A stretch of DNA of 64,000 bases, taken from assembly GCA_032718475.1 (NCBI GenBank), contig JAUCBJ010009092.1, positions 62,001 through 126,000 of the forward strand, given 5' to 3'. Each line of letters begins with the position of its first letter. The first letter of the stretch is position 1. Shown in pieces: positions 29,001 through 43,290 of this stretch. The position numbers were made by a program, and so were the translations under genes. The stretch is from Nemertoderma westbladi (lineage: Eukaryota; Xenacoelomorpha; Nemertodermatida; Nemertodermatidae). The notes beneath the pieces are model-generated. The model searched no databases, was not told the DNA's origin, and worked only from the letters and a program-made list of their open reading frames with translations.

Positions 29001-32000
29001 CCACAGACCCTCCTGTACTTCCCACTCCTTCTTTCCCACCCTCCACAGACCCACCTGTACTTCCCACTCCTTCTTTCCCACCCTCCACAGACCCTCCTGT
29101 ACTACCCATTCCATCTTCCAGACCATACACAGACCCACCTGTACTTCCTACTCCTTCTTTCCCTCCCTCCACAGACCCTCCTGTACTTCCCACTCCTTCT
29201 TTCCCACCCTCCACAGACCCACCTGTACTTCCCACTCCTTCTTTCCCACCCTCCACAGACCCACCTGTACTTCCCACTCCTTCTTTCCCACCCTCCACAG
29301 ACCCACCTGTACTTCCCACTCCTTCTTTCCCACCCTCCACAGACCCACCTGTACTTCCCACTCCTTCTTTCCCACCCTCCACAGACCCTCCTGTACTACC
29401 CATTCCATCTTCCAGACCATACACAGACCCACCTGTACTTCCCACTCCTTCTTTCCCACCCTCCACAGACCCTCCTGTACTACCCATTCCATCTTCCAGA
29501 CCATACACAGACCCACCTGTACTTCCCACTCCTTCTTTCCCTCCCTCCACAGACCCTCCTGTACTTCCCACTCCTTCTTTCCCACCCTCCACAGACCCAC
29601 CTGTACTTCCCACTCCTTCTTTCCCACCCTCCACAGACCCTCCTGTACTACCCATTCCATCTTCCAGACCATACACAGACCCACCTGTACTTCCCACTCC
29701 TTCTTTCCCTCCCTCCACAGACCCTCCTGTACTTCCCACTCCTTCTTTCCCACCCTCCACAGACCCACCTGTACTTCCCACTCCTTCTTTCCCACCCTCC
29801 ACAGACCCTCCTGTACTACCCATTCCATCTTCCAGACCATACTCAGACCCACCTGTACTTCCCACTCCTTCTTTCCCACCCTCCACAGACCCTCCTGTAC
29901 TTCCCACTCCTTCTTTCCCACCCTCCACAGACCCACCTGTACTTCCCACTCCTTCTTTCCCACCCTCCACAGACCCTCCTGTACTACCCATTCCATCTTC
30001 CAGACCATACACAGACCCACCTGTACTTCCCACTCCTTCTTTCCCTCCCTCCACAGACCCTCCTGTACTTCCCACTCCTTCTTTCCCACCCTCCACAGAC
30101 CCTCCTGTACTACCCATTCCATCTTCCAGACCATACACAGACCCACCTGTACTTCCCACTCCTTCTTTCCCACCCTCCACAGACCCTCTTGTACTTCCCA
30201 TTCCATCTTCCAGACCATCCCCAGACCCACCTGTACTTCCCACTCCTTCTTTCCCACCCTCCACAGACCCACCTGTACTTCCCACTCCTTCTTTCCCACC
30301 CTCCACAGACTCTCCTGTACTACCCATTCCATCTTCCAGACCATACACAGACCCACCTGTACTTCCCACTCCTTCTTTCCCACCCTCCACAGACACACCT
30401 GTACTTCCCACTCCTTCTTTCCCACCCTCCACAGACCCTCTTGTACTTCCCATTCCATCTTCCAGACCATCCCCAGACCCACCTGTACTTCCCACTCCTT
30501 CTTTCCCACCCTCCACAGACCCTCCTGTACTTCCCATTCCATCTTCCAGACCATCCACAGACCCACCTGTACTTCCCACTCCTTCTTTCCCACCCTCCAC
30601 AGACCTTCATGTACTTCCCATTCCATCTTCCAGACAATCCATAGATCCATCTGTACTTCCCACTCCTTCTTTCCCACCCTCCACAGACCCTCTTGTACTT
30701 CCCATTCCATCTTCCAGACCATCCCCAGACCCACCTGTACTTCCCACTCCTTCTTTCCCACCCTCCACAGACCCACCTGTACTTCCCATTCCATCTTCCA
30801 GACAATCCATAGATCCATCTGTACTTCCCACTCCTTCTTTCCCACCCTCCACAGACCCTCTTGTACTTCCCATTCCATCTTCCAGACCATCCCCAGACCC
30901 ACCTGTACTTCCCACTCCTTCTTTCCACCCTCCACAGACCCTCTTGTACTTCCCATTCCATCTTCCAGACCATCCCCAGACCCACCTGTACTTCCCACTC
31001 CTTCTTTCCCACCCTCCACAGACCCTCTTGTACTTCCCTTTCCATCTTCCAGACCATCCCCAGACCCACCTGTACTTCCCACTCCTTCTTTCCCACCCTC
31101 CACAGACCCACCTGTACTTCCCACTCCTTCTTTCCCACCCTCCACAGACCTTCCTGTACTTCCCACTCCTTCTTTCCCACCCTCCACAGACCCACCTGTA
31201 CTTCCCACTCCTTCTTTCCCACCCTCCACAGACCTTCCTGTACTTCCCATTCCATCTTCCAGACCATCCACAGACCCTCCTGTACTTCCCATTCCATCTT
31301 CCAGACCATCCCCAGACCCACCTGTACTTCCCACTCCTTCTTTCCCACCCTCCACAGACCCACCTGTACTTCCCATTCCATCTTCCAGACAATCCATAGA
31401 TCCATCTGTACTTCCCACTCCTTCTTTCCCACCCTCCACAGACCCTCCTGTACTTCCGATTCCATCTTCCAGACCATCCATAGATCCATCTGTACTTCCT
31501 ACTCCTTCTTTCCCACCCTCCACAGACCCTCCTGTACTTCCCACTCCTTCTTCCCCACCCTCCACAGACCCTCCTGTACTTCCCACTCCTTCTTTCCCAC
31601 CCTCCACAGACCCTCCTGTACTTCCCATTCCATCTTCCAGACCATCCACAGACCCACCTGTACTTCCCACTCCTTCTTTCCCACCCTCTACAGACCCCCT
31701 GTACTTGCCATTCCATCTTCCAGACCATCCATAGATCCATCTGAACTTCCCACTCCTTCTTCCCCACCCTCCACAGACCCTCCTGTACTTCCCACTCCTT
31801 CTTTCCCACCCTCCACAGACCCACCTGTACTTCCCACTCCTTCTTTCCCACCCTCCACAGACCCTCCTGTACTACCCATTCCATCTTCCAGACCATACAC
31901 AGACCCACCTGTACTTCCCACTCCTTCTTCCCCACCCTCCACAGACCCTCCTGTACTTCCCACTCCTTCTTTCCCACCCTCCACAGACCCACCTGTACTT

Positions 32001-32689
32001 CCCACTCCTTCTTTCCCACCCTCCACAGACCCCCTGTACTTCTCATTCCATCTTCCAGACCATCCATAGATCCATCTGTACTTCCCACTCCTTCTTCCCC
32101 ACCCTCCACAGACCCTCTTGTACTTCCCATTCCATCTTCCAGACCATCCCCAGACCCACCTGTACTTCCCACTCCTTCTTTCCCACCCTCCACAGACCCT
32201 CCTGTACTTCCCATTCCATCTTCCAGACCATACACAGACCCACCTGTACTTCCCACTCCTTCTTTCCCACCCTCCACAGACCTTCCTGTACTTCCCATTC
32301 CATCTTCCAGACCATCCACAGACCCACCTGTACTTCCCACTCCTTCTTTCCCACCCTCCACAGACCCTCTTGTACTTCCCATTCCATCTTCCAGACCATC
32401 CCCAGACCCACCTGTACTTCCCACTCTTTCTTTCCCACCCTCCACAGACCCTCCTGTACTTCCCATTCCATCTTCCAGACTATACACAGACCCACCTGTA
32501 CTTCCCACTCCTTCTTTCCCACCCTCCAAGGACCTTCCTGTACTTCCCATTCCATCTTCCAGACCATCCACAGACCCTCTTGTACTTCCCACTCCTTCTT
32601 TCCCACCCTCCACAGACCTTCCTGTACTTCCCATTCCATCTTCCAGACCATCCACAGACCTACCTGTACTTCCCACTCCTTCTTTCCCA

Positions 32690-35600
32690 CCCTCCACAGA
32701 CCCACCTGTACTTCCCACTCCTTCTTTACCACCCTCCACAGACCCTCTTGTACTTCCCACTCCTTCTTTCCCACCCTCCACAGACCCTCTTGTACTTCCC
32801 ATTCCATCTTCCAGACCATCCCCAGACCCACCTGTACTTCCCACTCCTTCTTTCCCACCCTCCACAGACCCTCTTGTACTTCCCACCTCTTCTTTCCCAC
32901 CCTCCACAGACCTTCCTGTACTTCCCATTCCATCTTCCAGACCATCCCCAGACCCACCTGTACTTCCCACTCCTTCTTTCCCACCCTCCACAGACCCTCT
33001 TGTACTTCCCATTCCATCTTCCAGACCATCCCCAGACCCACCTGTACTTCCCACTCCTTCTTTCCCACCCTCCACAGACCCTCTTGTACTTCCCACTCCT
33101 TCTTTCCCACCCTCCACAGACCCACCTGTACTTCCCACTCCTTCTTTCCCACCCTCCACAGACCTTTCTGTACTTCCCATTCCATCTTCCAGACCATCCC
33201 CAGACCCACCTGTACTTCCCACTCCTTCTTTCCCACCCTCCACAGACCCTCTTGTACTTCCCATTCCATCTTCCAGACCATCCCCAGACCCACCTGTACT
33301 TCCCACTCCTTCTTCCCCACCCTCCACAGACCCTCCTGTACTTCCCATTCCATCTTCCAGACCATACACAGACCCACCTGTACTTCCCACTCCTTCTTTC
33401 CCACCCTCCACAGATCCTCCTGTACTTCCCATTCCATCTTCCAGACCATCCCCAGACCCACCTGTACTTCCCACTCCTTCTTTCCCACCCTCCACAGACC
33501 CTCCTGTACTTCCCATTCCATCTTCCAGACCATCCCCAGACCCACCTGTACTTCCCATTCCATCTTCCAGACCATCCCCAGACCCACCTGTACTTCCCAC
33601 TCCTTCTTTCCCACCCTCCACAGACCCTCTTGTACTTCCCATTCCATCTTCCAGACCATCCCCAGACCCACCTGTACTTCCCACTCCTTCTTTCCCACCC
33701 TCCACAGACCCTCTTGTACTTCCCACTCCTTCTTTCCCACCCTCCACAGACCCACCTGTACTTCCCACTCCTTCTTTCCCACCCTCCACAGACCTTCCTG
33801 TACTTCCCATTCCATCTTCCAGACCATCCCCAGACCCACCTGTACTTCCCACTCCTTCTTCCCCACCCTCCACAGACCCTCCTGTACTTCCCACTCCTTC
33901 TTTCCCACCCTCCACAGACCCACCTGTACTTCCCATTCCATCTTCCAGACCATACACAGACCCACCTGTACTTCCCACTCCTTCTTTCCCACACTCCACA
34001 GATCCTCCTGTACTTCCCATTCCATCTTCCAGACCATCCCCAGACCCACCTGTACTTCCCACTCCTTCTTTCCCACCCTCCACAGACCCTCCTGTACTTC
34101 CCATTCCATCTTCCAGACCATCCCCAGACCCACCTGTACTTCCCATTCCATCTTCCAGACCATCTCCAGACCCACCTGTACTTCCCACTCCTTCTTTCCC
34201 ACCCTCCACAGACCCTCTTGTACTTCCCATTCCATCTTCCAGACCATCCCCAGACCCACCTGTACTTCCCACTCCTTCTTTCCCACCCTCCACAGACCCT
34301 CTTGTACTTCCCACTCCTTCTTTCCCACCCTCCACAGACCCACCTGTACTTCCCACTCCTTCTTTCCCACCCTCCACAGACCTTCCTGTACTTCCCATTC
34401 CATCTTCCAGACCATCCCCAGACCCACCTGTACTTCCCACTCCTTCTTCCCCACCCTCCACAGACCCTCCTGTACTTCCCATTCCATCTTCCAGACCATA
34501 CACAGATCCACCTGTACTTCCCACTCCTTCTTTCCCACCCTCCACAGACCCTCTTGTACTTCACATTCCATCTTCCAGACCATCCCCAGACCCTCCTGTA
34601 CTTCCCATTCCATCTTCCAGACCATCCATAGATCCATCTGAACTTCCCACTCCTTCTTCCCCACCCTCCACAGACCCTCCTGTACTTCCCACTCCTTCTT
34701 TCCCACCCTCCACAGACCCTCCTGTACTTCCCATTCCATCTTCCAGACCATCCCCAGACCCACCTGTACTTCCCATTCCATCTTCCAGACCATCTCCAGA
34801 CCCACCTGTACTTCCCACTCCTTCTTTCCCACCCTCCACAGACCCTCTTGTACTTCCCATTCCATCTTCCAGACCATCCCCAGACCCACCTGTACTTCCC
34901 ACTCCTTCTTTCCCACCCTCCACAGACCCTCCTGTACTTCCCATTCCATCTTCCAGACGATCCCCAGACCCACCTGTACTTCCCACTCCTTCTTTCCCAC
35001 CCTCCACAGACCCTCCTGTACTTCCCATTCCATCTTCCAGACCATCCATAGATCCATCTGAACTTCCCACTCCTTCTTCCCCACCCTCCACAGACCCTCC
35101 TGTACTTCCCACTCCTTCTTCCCCACCCTCCACAGACCCTCCTGTACTTCCCACTCCTTCTTTCCCACCCTCCACAGACCCTCTTGTACTTCCCATTCCA
35201 TCTTCCAGACCATCCACAGACCCACCTGTACTTCCCACTCCTTCTTTACCACCCTCCACAGACCCTCCTGTACTTCCCATTCCATCTTCCAGACCATCCA
35301 CAGACCCTCCTGTACTTCCCATTCCATCTTCCAGACCATCCCCAGACCCACCTGTACTTCCCACTCCTTCTTTCCCACCCTCCACAGACCCTCCTGTACT
35401 TCCCATTCCATCTTCCAGACCATCCACAGACCCACCTGTACTTCCCACTCCTTCTTTCCCACCCTCCACAGACCCTCCTGTACTACCCATTCCATCTTCC
35501 AGACCATCCCCAGACCCACCTGTACTTCCCACTCCTTCTTTCCCACCCTCCACAGACCCTCCTGTACTTCCCATTCCATCTTCCAGACCATCCCCAGACC

Positions 35601-38600
35601 CACCTGTACTTCCCACTCCTTCTTTCCCACCCTCCACAGACCCTCCTGTACTTCCCATTCCATCTTCCAGACCATCCATAGATCCATCTGAACTTCCCAC
35701 TCCTTATTCCCCACCCTCCACAGACCCTCCTGTACTTCCCACTCCTTCTTCCCCACCCTCCACAGACCCTCCTGTACTTCCCACTCCTTCTTTCCCACCC
35801 TCCACAGACCCTCTTGTACTTCCCATTCCATCTTCCAGACCATCCACAGACCCACCTGTACTTCCCACTCCTTCTTTCCCACCCTCCACAGACCCTCCTG
35901 TACTTCCCATTCCATCTTCCAGACCATCCACAGACCCTCCTGTACTTCCCATTCCATCTTCCAGACCATCCCCAGACCCACCTGTACTTCCCACTCCTTC
36001 TTTCCCACCCTCCACAGACCCTCCTGTACTTCCCATTCCATCTTCCAGACCATCCACAGACCCACCTGTACTTCCCACTCCTTCTTTCCCACCCTCCACA
36101 GACCCTCCTGTACTACCCATTCCATCTTCCAGACCATACGCAGACCCACCTGTACTTCCTACTCCTTCTTTCCCACCCTCCACAGACCCTCTTGTACTTC
36201 CCATTCCATCTTCCTGACCATCCCCAGACCCACCTGTACTTCCCATTCCATCTTCCAGACCATCCCCAGACCCACCTGTACTTCCCACTCCTTCTTTCCC
36301 ACCCTCCACAGACCCTCTTGTACTTCCCATTCCATCTTCCAGACCATCCCCAGACCCACCTGTACTTCCCACTCCTTCTTTCCCACCCTCCACAGACCCT
36401 CTTGTACTTCCCACTCCTTCTTTCCCACCCTCCACAGACCCACCTGTACTTCCCACTCCTTCTTTCCCACCCTCCACAGACCTTCCTGTACTTCCCATTC
36501 CATCTTCCAGACCATCCCCAGACCCACCTGTACTTCCCACTCCTTCTTCCCCACCCTCCACAGACCCTCCTGTACTTCCCATTCCATCTTCCAGACCATA
36601 CACAGACCCACCTGTACTTCCCACTCCTTCTTTCCCACCCTCCACAGATCCTCCTGTACTTCCCATTCCATCTTCCAGACCATCCCCAGACCCACCTGTA
36701 CTTCCCACTCCTTCTTTCCCACCCTCCACAGACCCTCCTGTACTTCCCATTCCATCTTCCAGACCATCCCCAGACCCACCTGTACTTCCCATTCCATCTT
36801 CCAGACCATCCCCAGACCCACCTGTACTTCCCACTCCTTCTTTCCCACCCTCCACAGACCCTCTTGTACTTCCCATTCCATCTTCCAGACCATCCCCAGA
36901 CCCACCTGTACTTCCCACTCCTTCTTTCCCACCCTCCACAGACCCTCTTGTACTTCCCACTCCTTCTTTCCCACCCTCCACAGACCCACCTGTACTTCCC
37001 ACTCCTTCTTTCCCACCCTCCACAGACCTTCCTGTACTTTCCATTCCATCTTCCAGACCATCCCCAGACCCACCTGTACTTCCCACTCCTTCTTCCCCAC
37101 CCTCCACAGACCCTCCTGTACTTCCCATTCCATCTTCCAGACCATCCACAGATCCACTCTGTACTTCCCACTCCTTCTTTCCCACCCTCCACAGACCCTC
37201 CTGTACTTCCCATTCCATCTTCCAGACCATCCACAGACCCTACCTGTACTTCCCACTCCTTCTTTCCCACCCTCCACAGACCCACCTGTACTTCCCACTC
37301 CTTCTTTCCCACCCTCCACAGACCCTCTTGTACTTCCCACTCCTTCTTTCCCACCCTCCACAGACCCTCTTGTACTTCCCATTCCATCTTCCAGACCATC
37401 CCCAGACCCACCTGTACTTCCCACTCCTTCTTTCCCACCCTCCACAGACCCTCTTGTACTTCCCACCTCCTTCTTTCCCACCCTCCACAGACCTTCCTGT
37501 ACTTCCCATTCCGTCTCCCAGACCCTCCCCAGACCCACCTGTACTTCCCACTCCTTCTTTCCCACCCTCCACAGACCCTCTTGTACTTCCCATTCCATCT
37601 TCCAGACCATCCCCAGACCCACCTGTACTTCCCACTCCTTCTTTCCCACCCTCCACAGACCCTCTTGTACTTCCCACTCCTTCTTTCCCACCCTCCACAG
37701 ACCCACCTGTACTTCCCACTCCTTCTTTCCCACCCTCCACAGACCTTTCTGTACTTCCCATTCCATCTTCCAGACCATCCCCAGACCCACCTGTACTTCC
37801 CACTCCTTCTTTCCCACCCTCCACAGACCCTCTTGTACTTCCCATTCCATCTTCCAGACCATCCCCAGACCCACCTGTACTTCCCACTCCTTCTTCCCCA
37901 CCCTCCACAGACCCTCCTGTACTTCCCATTCCATCTTCCAGACCATACACAGACCCACCTGTACTTCCCACTCCTTCTTTCCCACCCTCCACAGATCCTC
38001 CTGTACTTCCCATTCCATCTTCCAGACCATCCCCAGACCCACCTGTACTTCCCACTCCTTCTTTCCCACCCTCCACAGACCCTCCTGTACTTCCCATTCC
38101 ATCTTCCAGACCATCCCCAGACCCACCTGTACTTCCCATTCCATCTTCCAGACCATCCCCAGACCCACCTGTACTTCCCACTCCTTCTTTCCCACCCTCC
38201 ACAGACCCTCTTGTACTTCCCATTCCATCTTCCAGACCATCCCCAGACCCACCTGTACTTCCCACTCCTTCTTTCCCACCCTCCACAGACCCTCTTGTAC
38301 TTCCCACTCCTTCTTTCCCACCCTCCACAGACCCACCTGTACTTCCCACTCCTTCTTTCCCACCCTCCACAGACCTTCCTGTACTTCCCATTCCATCTTC
38401 CAGACCATCCCCAGACCCACCTGTACTTCCCACTCCTTCTTCCCCACCCTCCACAGACCCTCCTGTACTTCCCACTCCTTCTTTCCCACCCTCCACAGAC
38501 CCACCTGTACTTCCCATTCCATCTTCCAGACCATACACAGACCCACCTGTACTTCCCACTCCTTCTTTCCCACACTCCACAGATCCTCCTGTACTTCCCA

Positions 38601-41600
38601 TTCCATCTTCCAGACCATCCCCAGACCCACCTGTACTTCCCACTCCTTCTTTCCCACCCTCCACAGACCCTCCTGTACTTCCCATTCCATCTTCCAGACC
38701 ATCCCCAGACCCACCTGTACTTCCCATTCCATCTTCCAGACCATCTCCAGACCCACCTGTACTTCCCACTCCTTCTTTCCCACCCTCCACAGACCCTCTT
38801 GTACTTCCCATTCCATCTTCCAGACCATCCCCAGACCCACCTGTACTTCCCACTCCTTCTTTCCCACCCTCCACAGACCCTCTTGTACTTCCCACTCCTT
38901 CTTTCCCACCCTCCACAGACCCACCTGTACTTCCCACTCCTTCTTTCCCACCCTCCACAGACCTTCCTGTACTTCCCATTCCATCTTCCAGACCATCCCC
39001 AGACCCACCTGTACTTCCCACTCCTTCTTCCCCACCCTCCACAGACCCTCCTGTACTTCCCATTCCATCTTCCAGACCATACACAGATCCACCTGTACTT
39101 CCCACTCCTTCTTTCCCACCCTCCACAGACCCTCTTGTACTTCACATTCCATCTTCCAGACCATCCCCAGACCCTCCTGTACTTCCCATTCCATCTTCCA
39201 GACCATCCATAGATCCATCTGAACTTCCCACTCCTTCTTCCCCACCCTCCACAGACCCTCCTGTACTTCCCACTCCTTCTTTCCCACCCTCCACAGACCC
39301 TCCTGTACTTCCCATTCCATCTTCCAGACCATCCCCAGACCCACCTGTACTTCCCATTCCATCTTCCAGACCATCTCCAGACCCACCTGTACTTCCCACT
39401 CCTTCTTTCCCACCCTCCACAGACCCTCTTGTACTTCCCATTCCATCTTCCAGACCATCCCCAGACCCACCTGTACTTCCCACTCCTTCTTTCCCACCCT
39501 CCACAGACCCTCCTGTACTTCCCATTCCATCTTCCAGACGATCCCCAGACCCACCTGTACTTCCCACTCCTTCTTTCCCACCCTCCACAGACCCTCCTGT
39601 ACTTCCCATTCCATCTTCCAGACCATCCATAGATCCATCTGAACTTCCCACTCCTTCTTCCCCACCCTCCACAGACCCTCCTGTACTTCCCACTCCTTCT
39701 TCCCCACCCTCCACAGACCCTCCTGTACTTCCCACTCCTTCTTTCCCACCCTCCACAGACCCTCTTGTACTTCCCATTCCATCTTCCAGACCATCCACAG
39801 ACCCACCTGTACTTCCCACTCCTTCTTTACCACCCTCCACAGACCCTCCTGTACTTCCCATTCCATCTTCCAGACCATCCACAGACCCTCCTGTACTTCC
39901 CATTCCATCTTCCAGACCATCCCCAGACCCACCTGTACTTCCCACTCCTTCTTTCCCACCCTCCACAGACCCTCCTGTACTTCCCATTCCATCTTCCAGA
40001 CCATCCACAGACCCACCTGTACTTCCCACTCCTTCTTTCCCACCCTCCACAGACCCTCCTGTACTACCCATTCCATCTTCCAGACCATCCCCAGACCCAC
40101 CTGTACTTCCCACTCCTTCTTTCCCACCCTCCACAGACCCTCCTGTACTTCCCATTCCATCTTCCAGACCATCCCCAGACCCACCTGTACTTCCCACTCC
40201 TTCTTTCCCACCCTCCACAGACCCTCCTGTACTTCCCATTCCATCTTCCAGACCATCCATAGATCCATCTGAACTTCCCACTCCTTATTCCCCACCCTCC
40301 ACAGACCCTCCTGTACTTCCCACTCCTTCTTCCCCACCCTCCACAGACCCTCCTGTACTTCCCACTCCTTCTTTCCCACCCTCCACAGACCCTCTTGTAC
40401 TTCCCATTCCATCTTCCAGACCATCCACAGACCCACCTGTACTTCCCACTCCTTCTTTCCCACCCTCCACAGACCCTCCTGTACTTCCCATTCCATCTTC
40501 CAGACCATCCACAGACCCTCCTGTACTTCCCATTCCATCTTCCAGACCATCCCCAGACCCACCTGTACTTCCCACTCCTTCTTTCCCACCCTCCACAGAC
40601 CCTCCTGTACTTCCCATTCCATCTTCCAGACCATCCACAGACCCACCTGTACTTCCCACTCCTTCTTTCCCACCCTCCACAGACCCTCCTGTACTACCCA
40701 TTCCATCTTCCAGACCATACGCAGACCCACCTGTACTTCCTACTCCTTCTTTCCCACCCTCCACAGACCCTCTTGTACTTCCCATTCCATCTTCCTGACC
40801 ATCCCCAGACCCACCTGTACTTCCCATTCCATCTTCCAGACCATCCCCAGACCCACCTGTACTTCCCACTCCTTCTTTCCCACCCTCCACAGACCCTCTT
40901 GTACTTCCCATTCCATCTTCCAGACCATCCCCAGACCCACCTGTACTTCCCACTCCTTCTTTCCCACCCTCCACAGACCCTCTTGTACTTCCCACTCCTT
41001 CTTTCCCACCCTCCACAGACCCACCTGTACTTCCCACTCCTTCTTTCCCACCCTCCACAGACCTTCCTGTACTTCCCATTCCATCTTCCAGACCATCCCC
41101 AGACCCACCTGTACTTCCCACTCCTTCTTCCCCACCCTCCACAGACCCTCCTGTACTTCCCATTCCATCTTCCAGACCATACACAGACCCACCTGTACTT
41201 CCCACTCCTTCTTTCCCACCCTCCACAGATCCTCCTGTACTTCCCATTCCATCTTCCAGACCATCCCCAGACCCACCTGTACTTCCCACTCCTTCTTTCC
41301 CACCCTCCACAGACCCTCCTGTACTTCCCATTCCATCTTCCAGACCATCCCCAGACCCACCTGTACTTCCCATTCCATCTTCCAGACCATCCCCAGACCC
41401 ACCTGTACTTCCCACTCCTTCTTTCCCACCCTCCACAGACCCTCTTGTACTTCCCATTCCATCTTCCAGACCATCCCCAGACCCACCTGTACTTCCCACT
41501 CCTTCTTTCCCACCCTCCACAGACCCTCTTGTACTTCCCACTCCTTCTTTCCCACCCTCCACAGACCCACCTGTACTTCCCACTCCTTCTTTCCCACCCT

Positions 41601-41850
41601 CCACAGACCTTCCTGTACTTTCCATTCCATCTTCCAGACCATCCCCAGACCCACCTGTACTTCCCACTCCTTCTTCCCCACCCTCCACAGACCCTCCTGT
41701 ACTTCCCATTCCATCTTCCAGACCATACACAGATCCACCTGTACTTCCCACTCCTTCTTTCCCACCCTCCACAGACCCTCTTGTACTTCCCATTCCATCT
41801 TCCAGACCATCCCCAGACCCTCCGTACTTCCCATTCCATCTTCCAGACCA
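32690..41850. repeat. 4581-bp tandem duplication within the A/B block
   Basis: Long stretches repeat at a constant 4581-bp offset. Examples are the tcacattccatc variant (34,561 and 39,142), tccagacgatcc (34,952 and 39,533), ccttattccccacc (35,702 and 40,283) and tcttcctgacc (36,209 and 40,790). The copies are about 32,690-37,270 and 37,271-41,850. A further shorter, related segment follows to about 42,900. Confidence 0.88.
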
Positions 41851-43240
41851 TCCATAGATCCATCTGAACTTCCCACTCCTTCTTCCCCACCCTCCACAGA
41901 CCATCCTGTACTTCCCACTCCTTCTTTCCCACCCTCCACAGACCCACCTGTACTTCCCACTCCTTCTTTCCCACCCTCCACAGACCCACCTGTACTTCCC
42001 ACTCCTTCTTTCCCACCCTCCACAGACCCTCCTGTACTTCCCACTCCGTCTCCCACACCCTCCACAGACCCACCTGTACTTCCCACTCCTTCTTCCCCAC
42101 CCTCCACAGACCCTCTTGTACTTCCCATTCCATCTTCCAGACCATCCCCAGACCCACCTGTACTTCCCATTCCATCTTCCAGACCATCCCCAGACCCACC
42201 TGTACTTCCCACTCCTTCTTTCCCACCCTCCACAGACCCTCCTGTACTTCCCATTCCATCTTCCAGACCATCCCCAGACCCACCTGTACTTCCCACTCCT
42301 TCTTTCCCACCCTCCACAGACCCTCCTGTACTTCCATTCCATCTTCCAGACCATCCATAGATCCATCTGAACTTCCCACTCCTTCTTCCCCACCCTCCAC
42401 AGACCCTCCTGTACTTCCCACTCCTTCTTCCCCACCCTCCACAGACCCCCCTGTACTTCCCACTCCTTCTTTCCCACCCTCCACAGACCCTCTTGTACTT
42501 CCCATTCCATCTTCCAGACCATCCACAGACCCACCTGTACTTCCCACTCCTTCTTTCCCACCCTCCACAGACCCTCCTGTACTTCCCATTCCATCTTCCA
42601 GACCATCCACAGACCCTCCTGTACTTCCCATTCCATCTTCCAGACCATCCCCAGACCCACCTGTACTTCCCACTCCTTCTTTCCCACCCTCCACAGACCC
42701 TCCTGTACTTCCCATTCCATCTTCCAGACCATCCACAGACCCACCTGTACTTCCCACTCCTTCTTTCCCACCCTCCACAGACCCTCCTGTACTACCCATT
42801 CCATCTTCCAGACCATACGCAGACCCACCTGTACTTCCTACTCCTTCTTTCCCACCCTCCACAGACCCTCTTGTACTTCCCATTCCATCTTCCAGACCAT
42901 CCACAGACCCACCTGTACTTCCCACTCCTTCTTTCCCACCCTCCACAGACCCTCCTGTACTTCCCATTCTATCTTCCAGACCATCCACAGATCCTCCTGT
43001 ACTTCCCACTCCGTCTCCCACACCCTCCACAGATCCTCCTGTACTTCCCACTCCGTCTCCCACACCCTCCACAGATCCTCCTGTACTTCCCACTCCGTCT
43101 CCCACACCCTCCACAGATCCTCCCGTACTTCCTACTCCGTCTCCCACACCCTCCACAGACCTTCCTGTACTTCCCACTCCGTCTCCCACACCCTCCACAG
43201 ATCCTCCTGTACTTACCAATCCGTCTCCCACACCCTCCAC

Positions 43241-43260
43241 TACTACTACTACTACTACTA
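43241..43260. repeat. (TAC)n microsatellite, LINE 3' tail
   Basis: About seven trinucleotides directly after the array and before ggatcggcatgc. The truncated sister copy has only actacta at the same point. Short tandem 3' tails are typical of several LINE clades lacking poly(A). Confidence 0.9.
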
Positions 43261-43290
43261 GGATCGGCATGCTGCATTGCAGCTGCATTT

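Larger units (their letters stand above)
24540..43240. repeat. 42-bp minisatellite, A/B block, about 445 units
   Basis: Two 42-bp unit types share cctgtacttccca but differ in the second half. Type A has ctccttctttcccaccctcc; type B has ttccatcttccagaccatcc. They alternate irregularly, with AB dimers common, plus occasional type C units (ctccgtctcccacaccctcc), for example near 26,790 and 27,080. From about 43,000 to 43,240 the units become pure type C. Rare 1-bp deletions (cagaccccctg) and insertions shift phase. On the minus strand a frame reads as 14-residue repeats such as [14 protein letters not shown], but all six frames are open, so I do not call a gene. It is strongly pyrimidine-rich on the plus strand. 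Confidence 0.95.

Noticed and set aside
32043-40730. Giant minus-strand open frames (over 1300 and 1500 codons) of Trp/Glu-rich or Gly/Ser-rich repeats
   Set aside because: They are read from the 42-bp array. Overlapping frames on both strands are equally open, frames change at indels, and there is no unique N- or C-terminal domain or gene signal.
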